A stretch of 64,000 bases of DNA, taken from NCBI GenBank assembly GCA_015039365.1, contig WION01000081.1, positions 62,001 through 126,000 of the forward strand, written 5' to 3'. This document shows positions 56,230 to 64,000 of this stretch, piece after piece. A program made the translations under genes and the position numbers. Every line of letters begins with the position of its first letter. Position 1 is the stretch's first letter. This stretch comes from Amanita rubescens. Taxonomy: Eukaryota > Basidiomycota > Agaricomycetes > Agaricales > Amanitaceae. Under the pieces are notes generated by a model. It had not been told where the DNA came from. It saw only the letters and a program-made list of their open reading frames with translations, and did no database searches.

Positions 56230-59200
56230 TTAAGGTCTCTTCGGAGTGTTCTAAGTTTTCCTCGGTTTCCCATGAATTGTCAGATGTCGGATAACCTTTC
56301 CATTTGACTAAAAATTGCCATTGGTTTCCTTTTCTTCGGTGCGAGACAATCGTCTCGATTTCGTATTCTTCTTTGTTATCTATAAGGTCTGGGGTTGGTC
56401 TGGTAAAGTTTGGACCATGTGTTTCGTTTTCATGATAAGGGGTAAGGAGTGAAACATGAAAAACGGGGTGAATCTTCCATCTTGGGGGAAGTTCAAGTTT
56501 AGCGGTGACAGGTCCTAAGATCTTTTCGATCTTGAACGGTCCTTCTCGTCTAGGCGAGAATTTTCTTATTTGTCCAGTTTTCAGGTTTCGTGAGTCTAGC
56601 CATACCAAGTCTCCTTCTTTAAATGCGGGAGATTTCCCTTTGACACGTTGAGTCATTAGCTGTCTAGCTAATTCGTGTGCGGCGAGAGCTTCGTCTCGTA
56701 TTTGTGTTAAGACCTTGAAGCGGTCTTCAGCGGCGGGTACGTTGATTCGCGGGAATGCTGTGGGGATAGCCACAGGTTCTATTCCAAACATGATTTCAAA
56801 CGGCGTCATCTTGGTAGATTGATGTATCCGTTGATTGTGCGCGAATTCTGCTAATGGCAGATGATCTTTCCATTGTTTTGGATGATCAACGCAGTATAAC
56901 CGGAGGTAGGTTTCTAGCTCCTGATTGAGTCGTTCCGATTCTCCGTCAGTTTGCGGGTGAAAGGCGGTCGACTTTCTATGGTTAATTCCGAAGATCTTGC
57001 AGATTTCTTCGAAAACTTTAGAGGTAAATTGTGGTCCTCTATCAGAAATGAGGGTTGTCGGTAACCCGTATCGTTTGTAAACATCGTTAATGTAAGAGTT
57101 GGCGGTATCCATAGCGGTAAAAGATTTTTTGCATGGTATGAATATTACGCCCTTTGTTAAGCCTTGATCGACCACGGTCAAAACAGAATCAAAACCGTCG
57201 ATAATTGGCAGATCTGTGATGAAGTCCATTGAAACTTGTTCAAATGGGCGTGTGGCGTGGGATTTAATAGGCATCAAACCCGGTGTGATCGGATGTGTAT
57301 TAACCTTCATTTGTTGACATAAGGCACAGCCTTCGACCCATTTAGATACGGTCGTTGTCATTCCAGGCCAATAATAGTCGCGGCGGATAAGCTCTAGTGT
57401 CTTTAATCGTCCAGGGTGACCCATAACTACGGGGTCGTGATGTGATTTGATTATTTCGTTTCGTAATTCTTCGTTTTGAGGAACGTAAACGCGTCCTTGA
57501 TAACGAATGATGTTGTTATCGTTTTTCCAGTCATTAAACTTTGATCGGAGGGGTAGTTTTCCGTATTTGAGACCGTCGATTACAACTTTAGCGAATTTGT
57601 CTTGTGGCAATAATTCAGTGATTTTATCTGCCCAAGATATATTGATTGCGGCGATAACCATGTCATCAGTGATCATGGTTTGTGGGATTTCTTTTGCTTT
57701 TGCCTCTTCTTCGTTAATATGGTCAGGGCGTCTCGATAAAGCGTCTGCCTGAATAAGTTTTGATCCAGGGACGTGTTCTAACTTGATATCAAATTCCGTA
57801 ATTTCTTGCCACCAGCGTGACTGTCTGGCGGTCATTTTCTGTGGATGTTTGTAATATGATAAATTCTTATGATCACAGTGGATCATAATCGTGTGCGGGC
57901 TTCCTTTAAGAAGGTGTCTCCAGGTTTCAAACGCTTTCTTTATTGCTAATAACTCGCGATCGTATACTTGATATCTTTGTTCGGTATCGCTTAACCGATG
58001 ACTGATAAATCCGCATGGGTGCAGTTCTCCATCAGATCCCCGTTGTTTCAGGACGGCTCCTACCGCCCAGTTTGACGCATCGGTCTCTAATAAAAACGGT
58101 TTCGTCGGATCTGGCATTACTAGAACCGGTTCTTCTAGGAATTTCTCCTTTAACGTGTCAAATGCTTTTTGACATTCTGCATCCCATCGGAAGGGAACTG
58201 TTTTCTTCGTAAGTTCCGTGAGCGGAGCTACTATTTCGGCGTAATTTCCTATAAATTTCCTGTAAAAGTTCGCGAACCCTAGAAATGACCGTATTTGTTT
58301 AACAGTTTTCGGTTCGGGCCATTTGCTGATTCCAGCGAGTTTTACGGGGTCCATCATGATCTTTCCTTCCTTGACGATCATCCCAAGGAATTCGACTTCC
58401 TTGGCGACGAATTTACATTTTTCCAGTTTCAGGAACAGATCATTTTCTTTCAGCCGTTGCAAGACTTGCTTAGTGCGCTCCCTCGTTTCTTCCTCGTTCG
58501 CTCCATATATCAACATATCGTCAATATAGACGACTAGCCATCCTTCGGCTATCATGTCACGGAAGTATTCGTTCATCATCGTTTGAAATGTTGACGGTGA
58601 ATTGCATAATCCAAAGAGCATTACAGTAGGTTCGAAGAGACCACGGTTCGTCGTGAACGCGGCTTTCCATTCGTCGCCTTTCTTTATTCGCACATTATTG
58701 TAACCCCATCGGAGGTCTAACTTGGAGAAGTATTTTGCTTTTCTTAGTTTTAATAATAAGTCGGATACTAAAGGAAGGGGATAGGCATTTCGTTTCGTCC
58801 AGCTATTGATGTATCGGTAATCTTGGCAAGGTCTCAACTCTCCTTTTTCTTTTTTTGCAACGTAAAAGAAAGGAGACGCTTGCGGAGATTGTGATGGTCG
58901 AATGTAGCCTTTTTTGAGCTGTTCGTCGACCCATTTATTCATTAGCTGTTCCTCGTGGATTGATAACGGGTAGTTCTTTGCCACTTTAGGTTTAAATCCT
59001 TCTTTTAGATCTATCGCATGATCCCATTGTCGTGAAATGGGAAATCGTTCTGATGTCTGTTTATCAAAAACTTTTCTCCATTTGTCATATTCAGGGGGTA
59101 ATTCTACTTTCGTAGATTTTTCTTCGTGTTCATGTGCGAGTGCTTGAGACGCTGATGTTTTCGCTTGGATCCAAAGGTGATCAGTCTCGAGATCTTCGTC

Positions 59201-59749
59201 CTCATCTGCGTTCAATTCTTCTTCTTTTTGGATATACCGAAGGTACATTTCGGTTTCTTCGTCGTAATCAAACGTAGTTTCTTCTTCCGGATCGATCTTC
59301 CTTTCGTCGGGGAATCTAACTGTTCCTTCAGACCAATCTATTCTGGGGTTGATTTCTCGGAGCCAAGGTAATCCTAGTATCAGTCGTTGATCGCCTAGTC
59401 GTGTGACATAAAACCAGTCTTTAAACCGGTTGTCTTTGATGTTATAGCTTATCTGGATTTTATACCGTATATCTCCAGACTTGTTATTTGTTCCGTCCAC
59501 ATTTCGCACTGGGATGGGTTTCTTTAAGCGAGTGATTTCGTTCCAATTGACGAGTGAGCTATCGACGAATTTTCCTTGTGCGCCTGAGTCGATAAGGGCT
59601 TTGGTTTCAGCGGTTTTTAGATTCGAACATTTGGTAATGGGAATGGTGATTTTATTTCTGGATATAGAAGATACTGTTACACCATTTATACATAGTTGTT
59701 CGTCTTCAGAGACGACGGACGCTGATTCATCGTCGTCTCGTTCTAAAAA
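56156..59749 (-). CDS. pol: Retrotransposon Pol: protease, RT, RNase H, integrase, chromodomain
   Basis: The frame runs about 1197 codons from the frameshift site to the stop at 56156. Order: aspartic protease with DSGAQGKFVDSS, reverse transcriptase (LRPCQDYRYINSWTKRNAYP, VVYIDDMLIYG), RNase H (LLETDASNWAVGAVLKQRG, DRELLAIKKAFETWRHLL), integrase with H2C2 zinc region (HHDPVVMGHPGRLKTLEL, CALCQQMK), the D-D-E core (VSMDFITDLP, LISDRGPQFTS, DGESERLNQE), and a C-terminal chromodomain (YEIETIVSHRRKGNQWQF, LVKWKGYPTSDNSWE), which defines chromoviruses and can guide integration by binding histone marks. No stop or frameshift interrupts it. Its last 74 bp overlap the start of the 3' ORF. Confidence 0.95.
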   Translation of the reverse strand, partial: FLERDDDESASVVSEDEQLCINGVTVSSISRNKITIPITKCSNLKTAETKALIDSGAQGKFVDSSLVNWNEITRLKKPIPVRNVDGTNNKSGDIRYKIQISYNIKDNRFKDWFYVTRLGDQRLILGLPWLREINPRIDWSEGTVRFPDERKIDPEEETTFDYDEETEMYLRYIQKEEELNADEDEDLETDHLWIQAKTSASQALAHEHEEKSTKVELPPEYDKWRKVFDKQTSERFPISRQWDHAIDLKEGFKPKVAKNYPLSIHEEQLMNKWVDEQLKKGYIRPSQSPQASPFFYVAKKEKGELRPCQDYRYINSWTKRNAYPLPLVSDLLLKLRKAKYFSKLDLRWGYNNVRIKKGDEWKAAFTTNRGLFEPTVMLFGLCNSPSTFQTMMNEYFRDMIAEGWLVVYIDDMLIYGANEEETRERTKQVLQRLKENDLFLKLEKCKFVAKEVEFLGMIVKEGKIMMDPVKLAGISKWPEPKTVKQIRSFLGFANFYRKFIGNYAEIVAPLTELTKKTVPFRWDAECQKAFDTLKEKFLEEPVLVMPDPTKPFLLETDASNWAVGAVLKQRGSDGELHPCGFISHRLSDTEQRYQVYDRELLAIKKAFETWRHLLKGSPHTIMIHCDHKNLSYYKHPQKMTARQSRWWQEITEFDIKLEHVPGSKLIQADALSRRPDHINEEEAKAKEIPQTMITDDMVIAAINISWADKITELLPQDKFAKVVIDGLKYGKLPLRSKFNDWKNDNNIIRYQGRVYVPQNEELRNEIIKSHHDPVVMGHPGRLKTLELIRRDYYWPGMTTTVSKWVEGCALCQQMKVNTHPITPGLMPIKSHATRPFEQVSMDFITDLPIIDGFDSVLTVVDQGLTKGVIFIPCKKSFTAMDTANSYINDVYKRYGLPTTLISDRGPQFTSKVFEEICKIFGINHRKSTAFHPQTDGESERLNQELETYLRLYCVDHPKQWKDHLPLAEFAHNQRIHQSTKMTPFEIMFGIEPVAIPTAFPRINVPAAEDRFKVLTQIRDEALAAHELARQLMTQRVKGKSPAFKEGDLVWLDSRNLKTGQIRKFSPRREGPFKIEKILGPVTAKLELPPRWKIHPVFHVSLLTPYHENETHGPNFTRPTPDLIDNKEEYEIETIVSHRRKGNQWQFLVKWKGYPTSDNSWETEENLEHSEETLNEYKEQHGITAITPTIRKPRKRRS

Positions 59750-60756
59750 CCCTTTTTGTTCAATTTTCGGCGGGCGCTACGTGGTAATGTTTTCGCCATT
59801 TCTCGTATGACGGCGATTCTCTGGTCTTCGTCGTTTTCACTGTTGGATTCTTCACTTGACGAGCCATTGTCGTCTTCATCGCTATCCGCATTCATCGCTC
59901 TGATTCTTTTTCCTTTTCCTTTCCCTTTGTTGCGGTTATTATTTCGGCCGCGTGGTTTTCCTCGAAATTGTCCCCTAGGGGCTGCCCTTCCTCGTGAATT
60001 CCCAAGGTTTTGTCGTTTCTTTTTGGGATTAGGGCAGTCTGAGATTAAATGTCCTGTTTTTCCGCATCCATAGCATACAGCGGTTTTTACCCATTCCATG
60101 GAGGTTTCAGCAATCTGCATTTGTCGTGCCTGTCGATTTAATTCAAGTACAGCCTCGTCGACTTCCATTTTGTCATCAAACTCTTTTACTTGGCCAAAAG
60201 TGGAGAATAAGGTGTTCGCCACTTCTATGTCAAGGATACGAGTTCGTAATGATTTATAGGTTGTCGGGGCACCTCCTAGTCGCAGTTTTTCTCGTAATGT
60301 GTTTGGTAATCCCAAAACTAGGAGATGACATTTCGTCGTATCATCAGTGATTTTGGCTAAATTGATGTCTCGATCGACGCGCGCAATATATTGATTAATT
60401 GATTGCTTTGGGAGTTTTCTCCATGTGAGTAATCTGTGCATGGCTAGTCCTGCTTCGTCTACTTGTCCCCAATCTTCTTTCAGTTCTTTAATGAAAGCGT
60501 CATAGTTGGCGTATTTTGTCGTTTCGGCGTCATATTCAGTTATTTTGTTGTCGCGCCATTGTTGAGCGTTGCCATCAATATGATACATAATGAACTGTAT
60601 CTTATCTTGAGCATCCGTCATTTTATTCATTTTCATGAATAATTCGGCTTTCGCTATGAACGGGTTGAGATATTTTCGATCTCCTTCGAACGGTTTAGGA
60701 GGTTTGATCTTCGGTAGATCTGACCTTGGTTCGGTCCGGGGTCCTGATCCACTCAT
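59743..60756 (-). CDS. gag: Retrotransposon Gag
   Basis: The first ATG of the frame is at 60756 (MSGSGPRTEP), giving 337 residues to the TAG at 59743-59745. It contains a retrotransposon Gag capsid region (PFEGDRKYLNPFIAKAELFM, LTWRKLPKQSINQYIARVDR) and a CCHC zinc knuckle CYGCGKTGHLISDCP, followed by a basic Arg/Gly/Lys region (RGRNNNRNKGKGKGKR) and an acidic end. It binds and packages element RNA in virus-like particles. The frame is open much further upstream, to 61545, with protein-like sequence but no ATG. Pol follows in the -1 frame. Confidence 0.92.
   Translation of the reverse strand: MSGSGPRTEPRSDLPKIKPPKPFEGDRKYLNPFIAKAELFMKMNKMTDAQDKIQFIMYHIDGNAQQWRDNKITEYDAETTKYANYDAFIKELKEDWGQVDEAGLAMHRLLTWRKLPKQSINQYIARVDRDINLAKITDDTTKCHLLVLGLPNTLREKLRLGGAPTTYKSLRTRILDIEVANTLFSTFGQVKEFDDKMEVDEAVLELNRQARQMQIAETSMEWVKTAVCYGCGKTGHLISDCPNPKKKRQNLGNSRGRAAPRGQFRGKPRGRNNNRNKGKGKGKRIRAMNADSDEDDNGSSSEESNSENDEDQRIAVIREMAKTLPRSARRKLNKKGF
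59746..59752 (-). promoter_or_regulatory. Predicted -1 ribosomal frameshift site (GGGTTTT)
   Basis: On the minus strand the heptamer G GGT TTT, matching the X XXY YYZ slippery rule, sits immediately before the Gag stop TAG. Slipping back one base continues into the protease frame (KGFLERDDDESA). I have not identified the downstream pseudoknot that usually assists. Confidence 0.65.
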
Positions 60757-61545
60757 ATCTCGTTCTTTTCCTTTTCTAGAAGGAAATGGGTTGATTGGTG
60801 GGGTAAACAAGTATGGAAATACGACAGGGGGTGATGGTGCGGGTCGTGTAGCTTCGAGTTTAGATTCGGTTGCAAGGGATAAGGAAGCGATGAGTTGAGC
60901 TGAGGTTTCGTCTTCAACTCGTTGTTCAACTGTGGGTATAACAACGTCTTCGGTTCCAGGTGCGTATTCAAGTTTATCTTGGGATTCTTCTTCTTTCTCT
61001 TGTTCAGAGAAGGAATCTTTATTGTCTTCTTTATCGGACTCTCCTGACGGTTCAGCGCTTTCTCTGTAATGAACGTGTGGTGATGCAACGGGAGTTTCTT
61101 GGGTAGTGGTTAAGGTTTCTGGTTCGTTCGCTTTCTTCCAACGTTGTAGCGCAGTTCGTGTTAACTCCTCTTTTCCTCCTATGAAGGGTTCTCCTTCAAA
61201 GTATTCGTCTCTAATAAAGTACGGTTCTTCTCCTGTTTCCGATTCAGTGGCGTACCAACGTTTACTTCCTTCGTGAAAGGCAAGTTTGCGTTCGTTTAGA
61301 TATAATCCTCCTTCGAATGGGAAGGATTGATTTGGTGGTCTTCCAAGTTTTTGTTTTACCCAAAACTGGTGACCTGGTACGGGTTTTCCTGAAGCGGTAT
61401 AACACCAGCCGTTTTCTCGTTTATCCCAATGAATGGAATGTTCGTCGAGATAATAGAGATGGTTAAGGGGGCTTCGTTTGGCGTTATTCGGAGGGGTACT
61501 TTTAGATTGTCGTGGAGCAATGGTGAATGATGGGAGGTGAGAGCG
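60757..61545 (-). other. AUG-less open frame upstream of Gag
   Basis: The Gag frame stays open for about 263 codons before its first ATG, to a TAA at 61546-61548. Its content looks protein-like: HLYYLDEHSIHWDKRENGW, FPFEGGLYLNERKLAFHEG and YFIRDEYFEGEPFIGG, then an acidic Glu/Ser segment. No methionine occurs in it. It might be translated from a non-AUG codon, or its ATG may have been lost by mutation. No domain recognised. Confidence 0.55.
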
Positions 61546-61582
61546 TTAAAGCTATCGTGCTCGGAGAGGAGTCTAGTTTTAT

Positions 61583-62006
61583 TGTTACGTTTGTTCGTTC
61601 GCTGATAAGTCAAGCTTATCAGGTACCGTAGGTTCCTCAAGGGAGTTCCGGCACTTAAGAACGTTCAAAGAATAAGAGTGTTATCGGATAAGTCCTCAAG
61701 GGAACTTAGACGATAACGAGACAGATTTTGACTGTTAAAACTAGACTGAGGTCTAGTCGTATATTTGCGTGATTTATATAGTACAGAGTACATACGCAAA
61801 TATGGTAAGTATATATGCATGTGATAATGAAAACGGTTGCATGTGATAATGAAACGGTTAACATGTGAAAAACGAACATACATGTGATAAAGGTAATTGG
61901 CATATGATAAACGATGAATATTCCGGAAGGAACGCATATGCAAATAACGGCATAGGAGGGATGATAAGATAAGAAAAAAGACAGGCCATGACGTACATTT
62001 GTAACA
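61583..62006 (-). repeat. 5' LTR (right)
   Basis: 424 bp, same termini as the left LTR. Drives transcription toward lower coordinates. The minus-strand sequence immediately inside is ATAAAACTAGACTCC, which lacks the usual TGG of a tRNA-primed binding site. Confidence 0.95.
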
Positions 62007-62011
62007 CCAAC
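62007..62011. repeat. Target-site duplication, right
   Basis: CCAAC directly outside the right LTR; its partner lies at 53515-53519. Confidence 0.9.
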
Positions 62012-62301
62012 CATTTTTTGAACTTTTCTGCAGCAAGAATATATCAGGCTTCTTGATGCATTGTGGAGGTTGACTGCTAAATAACAAACCAAGAAGCTCT
62101 TCCTTATTTACTAGGTGTAACATTTGAGATATGAGTTTCAGTGACAAAAACTATCACATACCATTTGTGACTTGAATGGTATTCTGTGTCTAAGTCATAT
62201 CAGTTGTCAGTGTGATGTGATTGGTATCAGACTGGATGACACACATAGCTACCATGAACTTCATTGAAGGTACTATCCTTGAAGCTGATAGGATGATTCA
62301 T
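62012..62301 (-). pseudogene. NLR gene, 5' part beyond the retrotransposon
   Basis: The minus strand from 62301 reads MNHPISFKDSTFNEVH, a start like those of agaric NLRs with a short N-terminal segment. A GTAGCT donor near 62252 and acceptor near 62193, then GTATGT near 62164, suggest small exons. The last exon ends in KFKKW at 62027-62012, and the frame resumes with LAVPDPSINHN on the other side of the element. The exon lengths between 62250 and 62030 are my best reading and less certain than the rest. Confidence 0.6.
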
Positions 62302-63580
62302 GTTATCAAGGGTCAGCGGTTGTGGTAGTGCGAAATGAAGACGGATGCGTCACGTGTCACATTGCAAGTCACATTTCCACGATGCGGAAATCTCCGCACG
62401 ACATCTGCATTTGCGACGAACTTTCACTCAAACTTGTGTACAACTCAATTCGAACTTGTTCTCGAAGACTTCTTGGCTGTCATTGAGTGCATTTAGTGGA
62501 TGTGTTGAACAGCTCAAGTTCCTCCATCTATGGCTATTACTATTAGTAGACATCACCATCATGGCACACGGTACGTCCTGCAACTTGACGGCTCTATGCA
62601 GATTTATTTGAATGCGACACATATTATGGCCAGTGCCGCACGCGCACTCGTGAATATATAATTTGACTCCGAGTGTTCTATCTCTTACCGATCGACCTCG
62701 CGATCTTTCTGGATCAATCTCCTAGAATACGCCTCTTCTCGCTCTGTCGCGCAGCCTTCGCAAGTTCCTTTCCCGCATACAATCAGCCTGTAGGTGAAGT
62801 GGATGGCGGGGAGTAATGTCGCGCCAAGTGACGTAGTGCCTTGGTGATGGAAGAGGCAGAGGAGGATGCGCAAGAGTCCACGGCTAGGATGCTTATGTGG
62901 AGTTTCGTTTTCGAATTAGGTGTATGCTTGCCAGTCCTTGGAGGGGCGATCGAGGCCCGATGCGGCAGTCAGCTACACGGGAACATGGCGCCTAGACGGC
63001 CACACCCACATTACTCGTCGATAATCGATAATCTCTATCGATGGTAGCGTACATATCTGGAATTACGAGTCATGAAATGGACGAGATAGACGTTCGATGG
63101 ATAGATAAAATGGGCTGTGTATGACGGACTGGCTTGTTCGAGTAGGACTGTGCCAAAGACTCAGAATGCCAGAATGACAATACTCAAGTATGTACAAAAT
63201 GAAGAGCCCTAGGAACATGCCCTGTCCGTCAGCGAAAGAATAAGCACAGTGGTTTTGGCAGTGGAATGAAAGACGATAGAACGGACACGGTGGGGAGACT
63301 GGCCTAACTTCAGCTCGTTCAAACTGCTAAGGCTTACGCGCACGATACGCTCCGAGTCAAGTACGAAATCCACCGTGGGGTTGAATTGAGTAGTACGGGC
63401 CGCGATGTTCGGAATCCAGTGAACACGAGAAAGGTTTAGTTCCACGCAGGGTTTTCCACCGTCCAACCGCCTGCATCACTTCCGCCAGGAATCAGGATCC
63501 CCAATGTAACAGAGGAAAGAGGGGTGTCACGCTTTAGTCACGATATCGACCAGCACCAGTGCAGCAACATGCGTTCGAGT
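62302..63580. other. Intergenic, no gene seen
   Basis: About 1.3 kb upstream of the NLR start. Only short frames (60-90 codons) without recognised domains. The 62310-62700 part presumably holds the NLR promoter. Confidence 0.45.
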
Positions 63581-63582
63581 CC

Positions 63583-64000
63583 CCAGCCACTCCCACAGAT
63601 CTTGAACATCAGAAAGATGTTGACCCTCCACCCATACCGACAGTTCTCCGACGCCACCCACGCCTACTCCAATAGAACTTGCCACTAAGGACGTTTATAC
63701 TATAACTGGCTACTATTCCCATTTCTACTGTCTCGTCATCTCACGCTTCGCCTGTTATTCAAAGTACACTGCTCTCTCCTCAACCGGACTCGGACGAAAA
63801 AAGTTCAAATCCAAATTCAACCCCAATCCCACAACAAAGAGAACAACCGCAGTCTCAACTGCCACCGCCAACGCAAAAGCTAAAATCGTCAGGGGCTATA
63901 TGGTCCCGACGTCCTACGGATCCTTCCAATGCGCCTGCCATCATTATATCCCCTCAAGCGCATCCACCACCGGATGTCGTTCAGCAAGCGTTGGATATCC
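63583..64000 (+). pseudogene. Partial degraded copy of the deubiquitinase N-terminal region
   Basis: From CACTCCCACAGATCTTGAACATCAGAAAGATG onward the sequence follows 45061-45459 of the deubiquitinase gene, including GTTTATACTATAACTGG, CATCTCACGCTTCGCCTG, TCCTCAACCGGACTCGG and the end at GCGTTGGATATCC. Small insertions and deletions (63638-63645, 63685, 63705) shift the frame, and other differences lie in the Gln/Pro-rich part near 63810-63870. The start codon region is absent. The match runs off the window edge. Confidence 0.85.

Larger units (their letters stand above)
53520..62006 (-). mobile_element. Complete Ty3/gypsy chromovirus LTR retrotransposon, 8487 bp
   Basis: Two 424-bp direct LTRs (53520-53943, 61583-62006) begin TGTTAC and end GTAACA. 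They differ at one base I can find (53934 G, 61997 A). A 5-bp target duplication CCAAC flanks the element (53515-53519 and 62007-62011). Transcription is on the minus strand, so the right LTR is 5'. Order: gag, protease-RT-RNaseH-integrase-chromodomain, then an extra ORF. A purine tract precedes the 3' LTR (minus strand GTAGGAGAAGGGCTA). All reading frames are open, so it may be active or was recently. It sits inside the NLR coding region. Confidence 0.96.

Noticed and set aside
59509..59745. Gag and Pol frames not matching, suggesting a frameshift mutation
   Set aside because: The offset is -1 with a slippery heptamer at the junction and both frames are open through the overlap, so programmed frameshifting explains it better.
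61665..62147. 160-residue ORF on the minus strand over the right LTR
   Set aside because: Mostly LTR sequence, repeated in the left LTR (53602-53880), with an unrelated host extension; the junction is just the insertion point.

Overview
The window is nuclear DNA of a filamentous fungus, most likely an agaricomycete (mushroom-forming basidiomycete). The evidence is many short 45-70 bp GT-AG introns, proteins typical of agaric genomes (LRR-type F-box proteins, NACHT-ankyrin NLR, arrestin protein with a disordered tail, HNH-family remnant) and a Ty3/gypsy chromovirus. I rebuilt exons by hand from splice sites and reading-frame continuity. No tRNA, rRNA or CRISPR array was recognised.

Layout. 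0.6-2.3 kb: decayed HNH-nuclease-family gene. 4.6-7.6 kb: intact 7-exon AGC-like protein kinase. 8.0-11.4 kb: intact 10-exon arrestin-like gene. 11.9-20.7 kb: F-box cluster (two decaying copies, one truncated duplicate, one intact 4-exon gene) with a chimeric pseudogene at 16.1-17.3 kb that joins an Apn1 fragment to arrestin-tail sequence. 20.9-21.3 kb: antisense decayed piece of a deubiquitinase gene. 22.9-23.1 kb: a second Apn1/arrestin chimera. 23.5-25.7 kb: three tandem copies of an unrecognised small two-exon gene (one broken, two intact). 25.96-27.76 kb: intact 11-exon Apn1-type AP endonuclease, convergent with a small gene for a putative secreted or anchored protein. 29.1-29.8 kb: N-acetylglucosamine-kinase-like remnant. 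36.0-36.9 kb: serine-rich single-exon gene. 44.8-47.8 kb: intact 5-exon USP10/Ubp3-type deubiquitinase, whose N-terminal region recurs, degraded, at 63.6-64.0 kb. 48.5-49.8 kb: 20-bp minisatellite. 50.4-62.3 kb (minus): a NACHT-ankyrin NLR gene split by an 8.49-kb LTR retrotransposon.

The region is rich in duplications. Fragments of the kept genes (arrestin, Apn1, F-box, deubiquitinase, ankyrin) are re-used as broken copies, twice with the same Apn1/arrestin fusion. The retrotransposon has 424-bp LTRs that differ at one base, a 5-bp target duplication and intact gag, pol and an extra 3' ORF, so its insertion into the NLR is recent. Large stretches (about 29.9-36.0 and 36.9-44.7 kb) hold no gene I can support.
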